From contig NZ_JAQSDK010000028.1 of the NCBI RefSeq assembly GCF_029945885.1, positions 1 to 64,000 of the forward strand: a stretch of DNA of 64,000 nucleotides. Direction: 5' to 3'. The notes under the pieces are model-generated. The model did not search any database. It was not told the origin of the DNA and saw only the letters and a program-made list of their open reading frames with translations. The translations under genes and the position numbers were made by a program. Position 1 is the stretch's first letter. Every line of letters starts with the position of its first letter. The DNA is from Brevundimonas sp. (GTDB taxonomy: Bacteria; Pseudomonadota; Alphaproteobacteria; Caulobacterales; Caulobacteraceae). Positions 16,015-25,954 of this stretch are shown in pieces.

Positions 16015-17562
16015 CTAGCGGATCCGGGCGTAGAAGGCCTCGATCAGGTCCAGCCGGTCGGCGAAGGGCACGGGGCCCGCCGCCGGGCCGTCATTGCCGA
16101 ACATCAGCAGCTGCCCCGGCATCGCCCGATACTCGGGCCAGGCCGGTCGTCCGCCCCCGTTCGGATCGCCGGTCGCCGCAAACCCGGTCCAGTAGTCGGC
16201 CATCGCCGTCGCCGCCCGCTGATCGCGATCCTCCACCGCCCAGGACGAGGCCGACAGATTGTCGAACACATAGGGCCGCTCAGACGCATGGGTCGCGCCC
16301 CCGTGAGGCTCCGGCATGGCCGCTGACACCACATCAAAACGATAGAGCCAGGTCGGATGGCCTGCCCGGGCGTGCAGCCGCGCCAGATGACGGGCCGGTT
16401 CGTTGAAGGCCAGGTCACTGACCACATGGGCGTTATAGGCGTCCTCGCCGCCATAGGCGTTCAGCAAGGCGGCCCGTTCCCCGGGGGTCAGGGCGTCATC
16501 GATCTCACCGTAGGGGCTCAGATCCGACGGCTTCATCCACCAGAATTCCGCGCTGTTGGTGCCGATGATCAGCGGCACCGGGGCCTGCAGCCCCGCCGCA
16601 AAGGCCGGCTCGACATCCCCGTCGACCAGCCCGCCGCCGTCGGCCCCGTCGATGACCAGCAGATCACCACCGTAGAAGCTGGGCGCGGGCGTCAGAAAGG
16701 CCTCGGCGGGCACCGTGCGCAGCTGTTCGGCCGTGGCCCCGGCCAGCCCCAGCGAGGTCGCGAACGCCTCACCGCGCGCCTCCAGTGACGGACGGCCCGG
16801 ACGGCTGTCAAAGGTCGGCGTCCCCCGGTCCCGGCCCAGTCCGGACTGGACCACCGCCCGGTGAAACAGGCCCCGTGCCGGTTCGGCAATCATCAGCCGC
16901 AACACCGCCGCCCCTCCGGCCGACTCGCCGAAGACGGTGACATTGTCCGGATCGCCGCCGAAAGCCGCGATATTGCCCCGCACCCATTCCAGGCTGGCGA
17001 CGATGTCGGCCAGGCCGTAGTTGCCGACCAGAGCCTCACCGCCCGCCTCCGCCGTCAGGGCCGGATGGGCGAAGAACCCCAGACGCCCCAGCCGGTAGTT
17101 GACGGTCACGACCACGACGTCGCGCCGGGCCAGATTGGCCCCGTCGTACAGGGCCGCCGTTCCGGAGCCGTTGTTCAGCCCGCCGCCATGGATCCAGACC
17201 ATGACCGGTACCGGGGCCTCGACCGCCGCCGGAGCCCAGACGTTCAGGGTCAGGCAGTCCTCGCTCATCGGCAGGGGGCCGACACCGGGATCGCCGCCGG
17301 AAGGGGGCTGGATGCAGATCGGCCCCACGGACGATGCATCGCGCATCCCCGTCCAGGCTGCGACAGGCTGCGGTTCCCGCCACCGCAGGGTGCCGACCGG
17401 CGGCGCGGCATAGGGAATGGCCTTGTAGGCGGCGATCCCGGCCTCGACCCGCCCGACCAGGGCCCCCTGCTCGACGCGGACGACCGGATTCACATCACCG
17501 GATGAGGGATCGGCTGTAGCCATATGGAGGGAGACCGCGGCAACCAGGCTGGCAAAACTCAT
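16015..17562 (-). CDS. Type B carboxylesterase, exported
   Basis: A 515-residue carboxylesterase/lipase of the para-nitrobenzyl esterase family. It starts with a signal peptide (MSFASLVAAVSLHMATA). Family blocks are AIPYAAPPVGTLRWREP near residue 50, EDCLTLNVWAP, the oxyanion loop WIHGGGLNNGSG and the nucleophile elbow VFGESAGGAAV (Ser near residue 200). A late His in HGGATHASERP probably completes the triad. It hydrolyses carboxylic esters in the periplasm; the natural substrate is unknown. The start at 17562 gives the signal peptide; the frame is open 64 codons upstream but this lacks homology. Confidence 0.9.
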   Translation of the reverse strand: MSFASLVAAVSLHMATADPSSGDVNPVVRVEQGALVGRVEAGIAAYKAIPYAAPPVGTLRWREPQPVAAWTGMRDASSVGPICIQPPSGGDPGVGPLPMSEDCLTLNVWAPAAVEAPVPVMVWIHGGGLNNGSGTAALYDGANLARRDVVVVTVNYRLGRLGFFAHPALTAEAGGEALVGNYGLADIVASLEWVRGNIAAFGGDPDNVTVFGESAGGAAVLRLMIAEPARGLFHRAVVQSGLGRDRGTPTFDSRPGRPSLEARGEAFATSLGLAGATAEQLRTVPAEAFLTPAPSFYGGDLLVIDGADGGGLVDGDVEPAFAAGLQAPVPLIIGTNSAEFWWMKPSDLSPYGEIDDALTPGERAALLNAYGGEDAYNAHVVSDLAFNEPARHLARLHARAGHPTWLYRFDVVSAAMPEPHGGATHASERPYVFDNLSASSWAVEDRDQRAATAMADYWTGFAATGDPNGGGRPAWPEYRAMPGQLLMFGNDGPAAGPVPFADRLDLIEAFYARIR

Positions 17563-17686
17563 AGGCCCCACCCTAGCCGGAATCCTCCGGGGGACCAGTC
17601 GCCGGCTGTCGGGAAAAATACTTGGGGCCGCGACGAACCAATTGGAGGGCTCGTGCGTTACCCGGACTCGTAATCCGGGGATCACG

Positions 17687-19204
17687 TTGAAAGAGCTAGC
17701 GATTTCGGGCGACCTGGCGGTCGATCTGGCGACAGCGTTCGACGCGTCGCCCAATCCTTATATGCTGCTGACGCCCGAGCTGCACTTTGCCGGTATGAAT
17801 GCGGCCTATCTCGACGTGGTCGGCAGCACCCGTGCCGACCTGATCGGCCGTAACCTGTTCGAGGTCTTCGACGGGGGGGCCACGGACGAGGGCCGGGAGA
17901 ACAGCCGCCAGCTGCGCGCCTCGTTCGAACGGGTGCTCGAGACCGGCGAGCCCGACCATCTGGCCGTGATCCGCTATGCCATACCCCGGACGCTGCCGTC
18001 CGGCGAGACCGTTCTGGAAGAGCGCTACTGGTCAGCGACGCACACGCCGATCCGCGACAGCGACGGCCGGACCGCCTACATCCTCCAGCACACCAACGAC
18101 ATCACCGAGCTGGAAATCCTGCGCCGCCAGGCCGCCGGTCGCCAGACCGAGACGGCGCTGACCAACATGGTCAGCGGCGACATCCTGACCCGCGCCGAAC
18201 ATGTGCAGGAGGACAATCGCCGCCTGCAGACTGAACGCAACCGCCTGTTCGACATCTTCATGCAGGCACCGGGCTTCATCACGGTCCTGTCCGGGCCGAA
18301 CCACGTATTCCAGATGCACAATGCCGCCTATGCCCGGCTGGTGGGGCGCGACGACCTGGTGGGCAAGTCCGTGGTCGAGGCCCTTCCCGAGGTCCGCGAA
18401 CAGGGGTTCATCAACCTGCTCGACCAGGTCTGGATCACCGGCGAGGCCATCGAGGGTCGCGGGTCACCCTTGCAGATCCGTCGTCACAACGGCGGTCCGC
18501 TCGAAACCGTCTATGTCGACTTCGTCTACCAGCCGATCCGCGACGCGGCGGGCCGGATCGTCGGCATCTTCGTCCAGGGGCATGAGGTGACCGACATCGT
18601 CCTCGCCGTCGAGCGCCAGCGGCTGATGATCGACGAGCTGAACCACCGGGTGAAGAACACCCTCGCCACCGTCCAGTCGATCGCGATGCAGACGGCCCGC
18701 ACCCACATCGACCCGGCCTCATTCGCCGAAACCTTCCAGGCGCGGTTGATGGCCCTGTCCCATACGCACGACCTGCTGACCCGCAGTCACTGGGAAGGGG
18801 CCGAACTGGGGGCCATTCTCGAGCATGAGACCGAGGCCCACGGCCCGCAACGGGTCCTGCTCAACGGCCCGCCACTGGCCCTGACCCCGGCGACCGCCCT
18901 GTCCCTGGGCATGATCTTCCATGAGCTGGCGACCAATGCCGCCAAATTCGGGGCACTGTCATCCGTTGACGGCCGGGTTCTGGTCGACTGGACCATCATC
19001 GACCGACCCGTTCGCAGGCTGAACCTGACCTGGCGCGAGGTCGACGGTCCACCGGTCGAGGCCCCGTCGCGTCGCGGGTTCGGCAGCCGGCTGATCGAAC
19101 GCAGCGTCCGCCACGATCTGGCAGGCAGCATCGATTTACGTTATTCAATTGGGGGGTTCGAGGCCACGATCTCGATCCCGCTGGACCGTGGAGACCCGAC
19201 ATGA
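17687..19204 (+). CDS. PAS-domain HWE histidine kinase
   Basis: A cytoplasmic sensor kinase of about 505 residues. Two PAS domains (about residues 10-140 and 190-315) are followed by an HWE/HisKA2-type catalytic region with the phospho-His in LNHRVKNTLATVQSIA and the W-x-E motif LTWREVDGPPV that defines the class. Such kinases often signal in general stress or light responses of alphaproteobacteria. The start is uncertain: TTG at 17687 has GGGGA seven bases upstream, while TTG at 17642 would add 15 residues with no ribosome site. The stop overlaps the start of the response-regulator gene (ATGA), so the two form a pair. Confidence 0.88.
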   Translation: MKELAISGDLAVDLATAFDASPNPYMLLTPELHFAGMNAAYLDVVGSTRADLIGRNLFEVFDGGATDEGRENSRQLRASFERVLETGEPDHLAVIRYAIPRTLPSGETVLEERYWSATHTPIRDSDGRTAYILQHTNDITELEILRRQAAGRQTETALTNMVSGDILTRAEHVQEDNRRLQTERNRLFDIFMQAPGFITVLSGPNHVFQMHNAAYARLVGRDDLVGKSVVEALPEVREQGFINLLDQVWITGEAIEGRGSPLQIRRHNGGPLETVYVDFVYQPIRDAAGRIVGIFVQGHEVTDIVLAVERQRLMIDELNHRVKNTLATVQSIAMQTARTHIDPASFAETFQARLMALSHTHDLLTRSHWEGAELGAILEHETEAHGPQRVLLNGPPLALTPATALSLGMIFHELATNAAKFGALSSVDGRVLVDWTIIDRPVRRLNLTWREVDGPPVEAPSRRGFGSRLIERSVRHDLAGSIDLRYSIGGFEATISIPLDRGDPT

Positions 19205-19578
19205 CCGCAGGACTGGACGGCCGACGCGTGTTGATCGTCGAGGATGAATCCCTCGTCGCCATGCTGCTTGAAACCATTCTCGAGGACATGGGCTGCCAGC
19301 CCGTGGGGCCCGCCTCCACGGTCGAGGAAGGCCTCGCCATGGCCGGCGACGAGTCCGCGCTCGACGCGGCCCTTCTCGACGTCAATGTCGCGGGCCAGCA
19401 GATCTTTCCGGTCGCCCGTCTGCTTCGGGCCCGCGGCGTGCCCTTTGTCTTCTCGACCGGTTACGGCGAGGGCGGCCTGCCCGACGAATGGCGCGGCCAG
19501 GCGACGATCCAGAAACCCTTCACCGAGACCGCCATCCGCGACGCCCTGATGAAGGCCATGGGCGTCGTCCTCGCCTGA
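19201..19578 (+). CDS. Single-domain response regulator partner of the HWE kinase
   Basis: A 125-residue protein consisting only of a receiver domain: acidic pocket VEDES near residue 13, phospho-acceptor Asp in LLDVNVAG near residue 60, switch Ser/Thr in FSTGY and the conserved Lys in IQKPFTE. With no output domain it must act by phosphotransfer or protein contact, as is usual for the small receivers encoded beside HWE kinases. It overlaps the kinase gene by four bases and ends 22 bases before the stop of the convergent oxidoreductase gene. Confidence 0.9.
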   Translation: MTAGLDGRRVLIVEDESLVAMLLETILEDMGCQPVGPASTVEEGLAMAGDESALDAALLDVNVAGQQIFPVARLLRARGVPFVFSTGYGEGGLPDEWRGQATIQKPFTETAIRDALMKAMGVVLA

Positions 19579-19600
19579 CATCCGCCTCGGGACGGCCGCG

Positions 19601-21187
19601 TCAGCGACGTTTGACGTCCTTCAGCACGGCCCGGGCCGCATTATGCCCCGGGGCCCCGGTGACCCCGCCGCCCGGATGGGCCCCCGAGCCGCACAGATAC
19701 AGACCCGGCACCGGCATCCGGTGATCGGCATGGCCCATCACCGGCCGCGCGCTGAACAACTGGTCCAGCCCCAGCTTGCCGTGGAAGATGTCGCCCCCGA
19801 CCAGGCCAAAGCGCCGTTCCAGATCCCTGGGGGTCAGGGCCAGACGCCCGACCACCGAAGCCTTGAACCCCGGCGCATAACCGTCGACCGTCTCGATCAT
19901 CAGGTCCGCGACCGTGTCCCGGTGCTCGTCCGCCAGGGTCGGATCAACGTGCTGGCAGAACAGGCTGGCGACATGCTGCCCGGCCGGGGCCAGGCTGTCG
20001 TCCAGCGTCGAGGGGATCAGCATTTCGACGATCGGCTTCGACGACCAGCCGTTCAGCCGCGCCTCGGCATGGGCCCGGTCCATATAGGCCAGGCTCGGGG
20101 CCATGATGATCCCGGCCGTGTGATGATCGCCCGCCTCTGGCAGGGCGGTGAAGGTCGGCAGTTCGGACAGGGCCACATTCATGCGGAAGGTCCCGGACCC
20201 CGACGCATAGTTGCCGATCCGCTCCTGGAAATCCTTCGGCACCACCGCCGGATCGACGAACCGGTCAAACAGCAGACGCGGATGCAGGTTCGACACCACG
20301 GCCCGGGCCCGCACCGTATCCCCGGCCTCGGTCACCGCGCCCACGGCCCGGCCCTGTTCGGTCAGGACGGCGGCCACCGGTGCCTCCAGCCGGATGTCGA
20401 CCCCGACCCCGGCACAGGCCCTGGCCATGGCCTGGGTAATCGCCCCCATGCCGCCGATCGCGTGCCCCCAGACGCCCTTGCGACCGTTCACCTCGCCGAA
20501 CACATGATGCAGCAGCACATAGGCCGAGCCCGGCGTATAGGGGCTGGCATAGTTGCCGACGATACTGTCGAAGCCGAACAGGGCCTTGATCGGATCGCTC
20601 TCGAACCAGCCGTCCAGCCAGTCCCCGGCCGACTTGGTGAACAGGTCCAGCAGGTCGCGCTGCCCGGTCACGTCCAGACCCGCCACCCGCCGCCCGACCG
20701 CACCCGCCTTCAGCATCTCGGGCAGGGCCGCCAGCCAGCCACCCTCGACCACATTGGGCGGGGCCTGCAGCACCAGATCGCGCAGGATGGCCGCCACCGT
20801 TTCCAGCCGGGTCTCATAGGCCTCCAGCCGCTCGGCATCGCGGGTCGAGAAGCGGGCGATCTCGGCCCTGGTCCGCCCCTCCCCGGCCGTGAAATACTGA
20901 CCGTCGTCCAGCGGCAGGAAGTTCGACATCCGCCGCTCGACCACCCTCAGACCGTGCCCGGCCAGGTCCATGTCGGCGATCACCTTCGGGTTCAGCAGGC
21001 TGACCGTGTAGCTGGCGGTCGAGTTGCGAAAGCCCGGGTGGAATTCCTCGGTCACCGCCGCCCCGCCGACGACATGACGCCGCTCCAGCACCGTCACCTT
21101 CAGTCCGGCCTTCGCCAGATAGAAGGCGCAGACCAGCCCGTTGTGGCCGCCGCCCAGAATGACGACGTCGGTATTTGTGGTGGTCAT
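19601..21187 (-). CDS. Phytoene-dehydrogenase-like FAD oxidoreductase
   Basis: A 528-residue flavoprotein of the phytoene desaturase/amine oxidase superfamily. The N-terminal dinucleotide motif is [21 protein letters not shown], followed by the Glu of [13 protein letters not shown]; the C-terminal FAD motif is [21 protein letters not shown]. No carotenoid genes lie nearby. Its start overlaps the hutI stop by four bases, which places it at the end of hutC-hutG-hutI, although no step of histidine breakdown needs it. The start at 21187 fits the dinucleotide fold; the frame is open 30 codons upstream. Substrate unknown. Confidence 0.87.
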   Translation of the reverse strand: MTTTNTDVVILGGGHNGLVCAFYLAKAGLKVTVLERRHVVGGAAVTEEFHPGFRNSTASYTVSLLNPKVIADMDLAGHGLRVVERRMSNFLPLDDGQYFTAGEGRTRAEIARFSTRDAERLEAYETRLETVAAILRDLVLQAPPNVVEGGWLAALPEMLKAGAVGRRVAGLDVTGQRDLLDLFTKSAGDWLDGWFESDPIKALFGFDSIVGNYASPYTPGSAYVLLHHVFGEVNGRKGVWGHAIGGMGAITQAMARACAGVGVDIRLEAPVAAVLTEQGRAVGAVTEAGDTVRARAVVSNLHPRLLFDRFVDPAVVPKDFQERIGNYASGSGTFRMNVALSELPTFTALPEAGDHHTAGIIMAPSLAYMDRAHAEARLNGWSSKPIVEMLIPSTLDDSLAPAGQHVASLFCQHVDPTLADEHRDTVADLMIETVDGYAPGFKASVVGRLALTPRDLERRFGLVGGDIFHGKLGLDQLFSARPVMGHADHRMPVPGLYLCGSGAHPGGGVTGAPGHNAARAVLKDVKRR

Positions 21188-22404
21188 GGTTGCTCCGGCC
21201 AGCCGTCGACATAGCGTGAAAACAGCAGCGGCTTGCCCAGCCAGTAGCAGAGCTCGGCCGGGCGGGTGATGTCCCACACCGCCAGGTCCGCGACCTTGCC
21301 CACTTCAATCGTGCCGATCTCCGCTTCCAGCCCCAGCGCCTTCGCCGCGACCCGCGTCGCCCCGGCCAGCGCCTCCTCCGGCGTCAGGCGGAACTGGACA
21401 CAGGCCAGGTTCAGCGCCGCCGTCATCGAGGCCAGCGGCGAGGTGCCCGGATTGCAGTCGGTCGCCACCGCCATGGCCACCCCGTGGTCCCGCAGCAGCG
21501 GGACCGGCGGCGGCCTGGTCTCGCGCAGCATCAGATAGGCCCCGGGCAGCAGCACGGCGACCACCCCGGCCTCGGCCATGGCCTTCACCCCCGCCCCGGT
21601 CGTGTGTTCGATATGGTCGGCCGACAGCGCGCCATATTTCGCCGCCAGCGCCGCCCCGCCGCCGTCCGACAGCTGGTCGGCATGCAGTTTGACCGGCAGG
21701 CCCAGCGCCTTCGCCTTGTCGAACAGCCGCGCCACCTCCTCGGTCGAGAAGGCGATCGGCTCGCAATAGGCGTCGACCATGTCGACCAGCCCCTCGGCAT
21801 GGGCGGCGGGCAGGATCTCGTCCACCGCCAGATCGACATAGTGGCCGCGATCCGATTTCCACTCCGGCGGCACCGCGTGCAGGCCCAGATAGCTGGTCCG
21901 CACCCGCACGTTGGTCTCGGCCCCGATACGCCGGGCCACACGCAGCATCTTCAGCTCGCTCTCGCGGTCCAGGCCATAACCGGACTTGATCTCGACCGTC
22001 GTCACCCCCGTCGCCGTCAGCCCGTCCAGCCGGCGCATGGCCGAGTCGAACAGCGCCTCCTCCGACGCGGCCCGGGTCGCCTTGACGCTGGAGACGATCC
22101 CGCCCCCGGCCCGGGCGATCTCTTCATAGGTCGCCCCCTCCAGCCGCTGTTCGAACTCGCCCGACCGATCCCCGCCGAACACCAGATGGGTATGGCAGTC
22201 GATCAGCCCCGGCGTGACCCAGGCCCCGCCCAGCCGGTCAGTCTCTGTCGCCTCATGGTCCGGCAGGTCAGCCCGCGCCCCGACCCAGGCGATCCGCCCG
22301 TCGCGGATCAGGATCGCCCCGTCCTCGATCGCCCCGTAGGGTTCGCCACCCGCGACCATGGTCGCGATCCGGCAGTCGGTGATCAGGCGGTCGGCGCGGA
22401 TCAT
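21184..22404 (-). CDS. hutI: Imidazolonepropionase
   Basis: A 406-residue amidohydrolase-superfamily enzyme that opens the ring of imidazolonepropionate to formiminoglutamate, the third step of histidine degradation. The metal motif [18 protein letters not shown] is near residue 70, the substrate region has KSGYGLD, and later metal ligands fall in [19 protein letters not shown] and [11 protein letters not shown]. The start at 22404 overlaps the hutG stop (ATGA), and its own stop overlaps the oxidoreductase start, so the genes are translationally coupled. Confidence 0.95.
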   Translation of the reverse strand: MIRADRLITDCRIATMVAGGEPYGAIEDGAILIRDGRIAWVGARADLPDHEATETDRLGGAWVTPGLIDCHTHLVFGGDRSGEFEQRLEGATYEEIARAGGGIVSSVKATRAASEEALFDSAMRRLDGLTATGVTTVEIKSGYGLDRESELKMLRVARRIGAETNVRVRTSYLGLHAVPPEWKSDRGHYVDLAVDEILPAAHAEGLVDMVDAYCEPIAFSTEEVARLFDKAKALGLPVKLHADQLSDGGGAALAAKYGALSADHIEHTTGAGVKAMAEAGVVAVLLPGAYLMLRETRPPPVPLLRDHGVAMAVATDCNPGTSPLASMTAALNLACVQFRLTPEEALAGATRVAAKALGLEAEIGTIEVGKVADLAVWDITRPAELCYWLGKPLLFSRYVDGWPEQP

Positions 22405-23303
22405 CGCGAGGCGAACCCGGCCAGCAGTTCGCACAGCCAGCGCCCGGCCGTCAGCGAACCCAGGTCGCCGATCTCCAGCGACGGGTCATATTCGGTCAGG
22501 TCGACGGCCTTCACCTTCGGATGGGCCCCGATCACCCGGGTGGCGTCGAAGAAGTCATGCACGCTGATGCCGCCCGGCCGCGCCCCCGGCGAGGTCGGCC
22601 ACTGGCTGCGGTCGATCACATCGATGTCGAAATCGACGAAGATGACCTCGACCAGAGCCGCCAGCCGCGCCAGCTCCTGCGCCACCACCACGGCGGTGCC
22701 CTGCTCGCGGCACTCCCGCGCCGTGCGCACCGAAATCCCCGCCGCCCTGGCCTTGTCATGCGCCCGCCGGGTATTGGCGAACGGGGCCAGGCCGATCTGG
22801 CTGATCCGCGCCCCGTCGAGGCCGTCCTCCAGCAGGGCCTGGACCGGATTGCCGTTGGTCAGCCCCTGATCGGTATCCCTCAGGTCGAAATGGGCATCCA
22901 GCGTCAGCAGCCCGGCGCGCGCCAGACCGATGCCGTGCACGCCCGGCCGCGTCACCGCATTATTGCCGCCCAGCAGGATGGTCAGCGCCCGATGGGCCTG
23001 TCCGGCCACCGCATCGCGCACCGGACCGAATCCGTCCGCCGGCGACAGGGCCTTCAGCGGCACATCGCCCGCCTCATGGATACGCAGGTCGGACAGGTCG
23101 ACCCCGGTCTCGACGTCATAGACCGAGAAGCGCGGCAGTACCGCCCGCAGCGCCTTCGGGGCCAGGTCACAGCGGCCCGGCGTCAGCGACCGCTCGCCCA
23201 GCGGGGCCCCGATCAGGGCCACCGGCGCATCCACATGATTCCCCAGCAGATCGGCGATGGAGGTCCACGACAGGGCATCCGATTTCGGTGTGTCTTGCGT
23301 CAT
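22401..23303 (-). CDS. hutG: Formimidoylglutamase (arginase family)
   Basis: A 300-residue arginase/ureohydrolase-family protein placed in the hut operon, so most likely the formiminoglutamate hydrolase that yields glutamate and formamide. Metal-site motifs are DAHFDLRD near residue 147 and VDFDIDVID near residue 227. The first motif, normally GGxH, reads LGGNNAVT, with Asn in place of the usual His ligand; I recall that some formiminoglutamases carry Asn here, which supports the assignment. Because the operon has neither hutF nor a deformylase, the one-step route is inferred. It starts three bases after hutC. Confidence 0.85.
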   Translation of the reverse strand: MTQDTPKSDALSWTSIADLLGNHVDAPVALIGAPLGERSLTPGRCDLAPKALRAVLPRFSVYDVETGVDLSDLRIHEAGDVPLKALSPADGFGPVRDAVAGQAHRALTILLGGNNAVTRPGVHGIGLARAGLLTLDAHFDLRDTDQGLTNGNPVQALLEDGLDGARISQIGLAPFANTRRAHDKARAAGISVRTARECREQGTAVVVAQELARLAALVEVIFVDFDIDVIDRSQWPTSPGARPGGISVHDFFDATRVIGAHPKVKAVDLTEYDPSLEIGDLGSLTAGRWLCELLAGFASR

Positions 23304-23306
23304 GCC

Positions 23307-24014
23307 TCAGGCTTTCGTCGGCGAGAATTTGGCGACCAGATCATAGGCGTCGCCGGGAAAGGTCTGCCAGGCCCAGGTCACGCCCTGACCGTCGCGCCAG
23401 GTCCGGCGCTCCAGCTTCAGACACGGGGCCCCCAAAGGCAACCGAAGCGCCCGGGCGATGTCGTGGTCCGCGCCCACGGCCGAAATCCTGTGCTCGGCCT
23501 CCGTCCACGGCGTCCGCGCCAGCAGCCAGCTGCCCGCGGCCTGCACGGCAAAGTCCGCAGCCTCCGCCTCCGGTGCCGCCGCCAGGGCGATCAGCCGCCG
23601 CTCGTGACCGAACGGCAGGTCGTCGGCCAGATGCAGGGTCTCGACCGCGATCAGCAGCCCCTGCCCGGCCAGCCAGGCCTCCTCCGCCGTCGCCGCCCGC
23701 ACCTGACGCGACAACAGCCGATGGCCATAGGTCAGGCCCCGACCCTCGACCTCGGTCTGGATGTCAGGAATGGCCACCAGGGACGCCGAATGCAGCGGCG
23801 GGTGGGCCACCACCGACCCGGCCCGGCGTCGGCGCGTCACCAGTCCCCGCGCCGCCAGTCTCGACATGGCCTTGGAGGCCGTCATCCGCGCGCAGCCGTA
23901 CTGGGCCATCAGCTCACCCTCGGTCGGCAGCCGGAAACCGGGCTTCCACTCCCCCGACAGGATGCGGCGCGCGATGTCGCCTTCGATCCGTCGATGGATG
24001 ACCGGGGTGTCCAT
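23307..24014 (-). CDS. hutC: Histidine utilisation repressor HutC (GntR family)
   Basis: A 235-residue GntR/HutC regulator. Residues 5-72 are the winged helix (GDIARRILSGEWKPGFRLP, then MTASKAMSRLAARGLV), and residues 90-235 are a UTRA ligand domain, which in HutC binds urocanate. The start at 24014 is the usual position just before the winged helix; the frame continues 57 codons upstream over the operator and into hutU, which is not credible. It heads the leftward operon hutC-hutG-hutI-oxidoreductase and is divergent from hutU, with a perfect palindromic operator between. Confidence 0.93.
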   Translation of the reverse strand: MDTPVIHRRIEGDIARRILSGEWKPGFRLPTEGELMAQYGCARMTASKAMSRLAARGLVTRRRRAGSVVAHPPLHSASLVAIPDIQTEVEGRGLTYGHRLLSRQVRAATAEEAWLAGQGLLIAVETLHLADDLPFGHERRLIALAAAPEAEAADFAVQAAGSWLLARTPWTEAEHRISAVGADHDIARALRLPLGAPCLKLERRTWRDGQGVTWAWQTFPGDAYDLVAKFSPTKA

Positions 24015-24039
24015 CGGCCGACTATCCGGCTTGCCCTGA

Positions 24040-24057
24040 GTTATGTCTAGACATAAC
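24040..24057. promoter_or_regulatory. HutC operator
   Basis: GTTATGTCTAGACATAAC is a perfect 18-bp palindrome in the 67-bp gap between the divergent hutC and hutU starts. Its position and symmetry fit a GntR-type dimer site. A possible rightward promoter (TTGCCC at 24031, TAACCT at 24054, 17-base spacing) overlaps it, so binding would block hutU and probably also hutC. Confidence 0.75.
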
Positions 24058-24081
24058 CTGACGGCAGACAGGGAGCTTCTC

Positions 24082-25746
24082 ATGACCGCCACCCCCAACA
24101 CCCGCGTCATTCGCGCCCCCCGCGGCCCCGAGATGACCGCGAAAACCTGGGCGGCCGAGGCGGCCCTGCGCATGCTGATGAACAACCTCGATCCCGAGGT
24201 CGCCGAACGGCCCGAGGATCTCGTGGTCTATGGCGGCATCGGCAAGGCCGCCCGCGACTGGGCCAGCTTCGATCGCATCGTCCACGAACTGCGCGAACTG
24301 GAACCCGACCAGACCCTGCTGGTCCAGTCGGGCAAGCCCGTCGGCGTGTTTCGCACCCACGTCGACGCCCCGCGCGTGCTGATCGCCAACTCCAACCTGG
24401 TGCCCAAATGGGCGACCTGGGAGCATTTCAACGAGCTCGATCGCAAAGGGCTGATGATGTACGGCCAGATGACGGCCGGATCGTGGATCTACATCGGCAC
24501 CCAGGGCATCGTTCAGGGCACCTATGAGACCTTCATGGAGGCCGGTCGCCAGCACTATGGCGGCGACTGGACCGGCCGCTGGATCCTGACCGCCGGGCTC
24601 GGCGGCATGGGCGGGGCCCAGCCGCTGGCGGCGACCATGGCCGGGGCCTCCTGCCTCGCCGTCGAATGCCAGCGCAGCCGGATCGAGATGCGGCTGAAGA
24701 CCCGCTACCTCGACGTGATGGCCGAGACCCTTGATGAGGCCCTGGCCCTTCTTGAACAGGCCAGGGCGGACGGAAAAGCCATATCTGTCGGCCTGTTGGG
24801 CAATGCGGCGGATGTTCTGCCTGAACTGGTCCGGCGCGGCGTGCGGCCCGATCTGGTCACCGACCAGACCAGCGCCCACGACCTGATCAACGGCTATCTG
24901 CCCCAGGGCTGGACCGTCGCGGAATGGGAGGACAAACGCGTCTCCGACCCCGCCGCCGTCGCGGCCGCGGCCCGCCAGTCCTGCGCTGTCCACGTCCAGG
25001 CCATGCTGGACTTCCAGGCCGCCGGCATCCCGGTCACCGACTATGGCAACAACATCCGTCAGGTCGCCTTCGACGCCGGGGTCGCCAACGCCTTCGACTT
25101 CCCCGGCTTCGTCCCGGCCTATATCCGCCCGCTGTTCTGCCGCGGCATCGGCCCGTTCCGCTGGGCCGCCCTGTCCGGTGATCCGGCCGACATCGCCAAA
25201 ACCGATGCGGCGATGAAAAACCTGTTCCCCGACAACGCCGGCCTGCACCGCTGGATGGACATGGCCGCCGAACGCATCGCCTTCCAGGGCCTGCCCGCCC
25301 GTATCTGCTGGATCGGCCTCGGCGACCGCCACCGGGCCGGCCTGATGTTCAACGACATGGTCGCCTCGGGCGAGCTCAGCGCCCCGATCGTCATCGGCCG
25401 CGACCACCTCGACTCCGGCTCGGTCGCCAGCCCCAACCGCGAGACCGAATCAATGATGGACGGCTCCGACGCCGTGTCCGACTGGCCCCTGCTCAACGCC
25501 CTGCTCAACACCGCCTCCGGTGCCAGCTGGGTGTCGCTGCATCACGGCGGTGGCGTCGGCATGGGCTACAGCCAGCACTCGGGCGTCGTCATCGTCGCCG
25601 ACGGCACGCCCGAGGCGGCGAAACGTCTGGAACGCGTGCTCTGGAACGACCCGGCCACCGGGGTCATGCGCCACGCCGACGCCGGCTATGAGATCGCGAA
25701 GGACGCCGCGCGCGAACACGGGCTCAATCTGCCGGGCATTCTGTGA
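24082..25746 (+). CDS. hutU: Urocanate hydratase
   Basis: A 554-residue urocanase, the second step of histidine degradation (urocanate to imidazolonepropionate), using tightly bound NAD+. Family blocks include [14 protein letters not shown] near residue 45, [28 protein letters not shown] and the conserved Cys in [16 protein letters not shown] near residue 350. The start at 24082 has GGGAG eight bases upstream. An earlier in-frame ATG at 24043 lies inside the operator and is rejected. It is first in the rightward hut transcript; hutH follows after a 208-base repeat-filled gap. Confidence 0.96.
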   Translation: MTATPNTRVIRAPRGPEMTAKTWAAEAALRMLMNNLDPEVAERPEDLVVYGGIGKAARDWASFDRIVHELRELEPDQTLLVQSGKPVGVFRTHVDAPRVLIANSNLVPKWATWEHFNELDRKGLMMYGQMTAGSWIYIGTQGIVQGTYETFMEAGRQHYGGDWTGRWILTAGLGGMGGAQPLAATMAGASCLAVECQRSRIEMRLKTRYLDVMAETLDEALALLEQARADGKAISVGLLGNAADVLPELVRRGVRPDLVTDQTSAHDLINGYLPQGWTVAEWEDKRVSDPAAVAAAARQSCAVHVQAMLDFQAAGIPVTDYGNNIRQVAFDAGVANAFDFPGFVPAYIRPLFCRGIGPFRWAALSGDPADIAKTDAAMKNLFPDNAGLHRWMDMAAERIAFQGLPARICWIGLGDRHRAGLMFNDMVASGELSAPIVIGRDHLDSGSVASPNRETESMMDGSDAVSDWPLLNALLNTASGASWVSLHHGGGVGMGYSQHSGVVIVADGTPEAAKRLERVLWNDPATGVMRHADAGYEIAKDAAREHGLNLPGIL

Positions 25747-25930
25747 CCCTCTCCCGGCGGGAGAGGGAGACCGCGCACGGCGTCCCGGACCTGATCCGGG
25801 ACGTCGTTCTGGCGCGGTCGGGTGAGGGATTACGGCGTCCAGCCATCCCGCACCGAAACCCCTCACCCTTTCGCGCCAGAAGCGATCGCTACGCTCTCGC
25901 GCGCTCAAGCCCTCTCCCGCTGGGAGAGGG
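25747..25930. repeat. Mosaic palindromic intergenic repeat between hutU and hutH
   Basis: The gap between hutU and hutH is almost entirely inverted repeats. CCCTCTCCCG/CGGGAGAGGG forms a hairpin at 25747-25767. GTCCCGGA/TCCGGGAC forms one at 25782-25802. Arms 25808-25828 and 25860-25881 (TTCTGGCGCG plus GGGTGAGGG) pair imperfectly around 31 bases. CCCTCTCCC/GGGAGAGGG closes the element at 25910-25930. No coding potential is seen. It resembles extragenic palindromic repeat families and may weaken or process the hutU-hutH message. Confidence 0.8.
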
Positions 25931-25954
25931 GTCGATGATCACGGAACACCTCGC

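Noticed and set aside
24015..24185. N-terminal extension of HutC
   Set aside because: It would run through the operator and into hutU on the other strand; winged helix starts right after 24014.
25747..25954. CRISPR array between hutU and hutH
   Set aside because: The repeats are palindromes in inverted order, not regularly spaced direct repeats with spacers.
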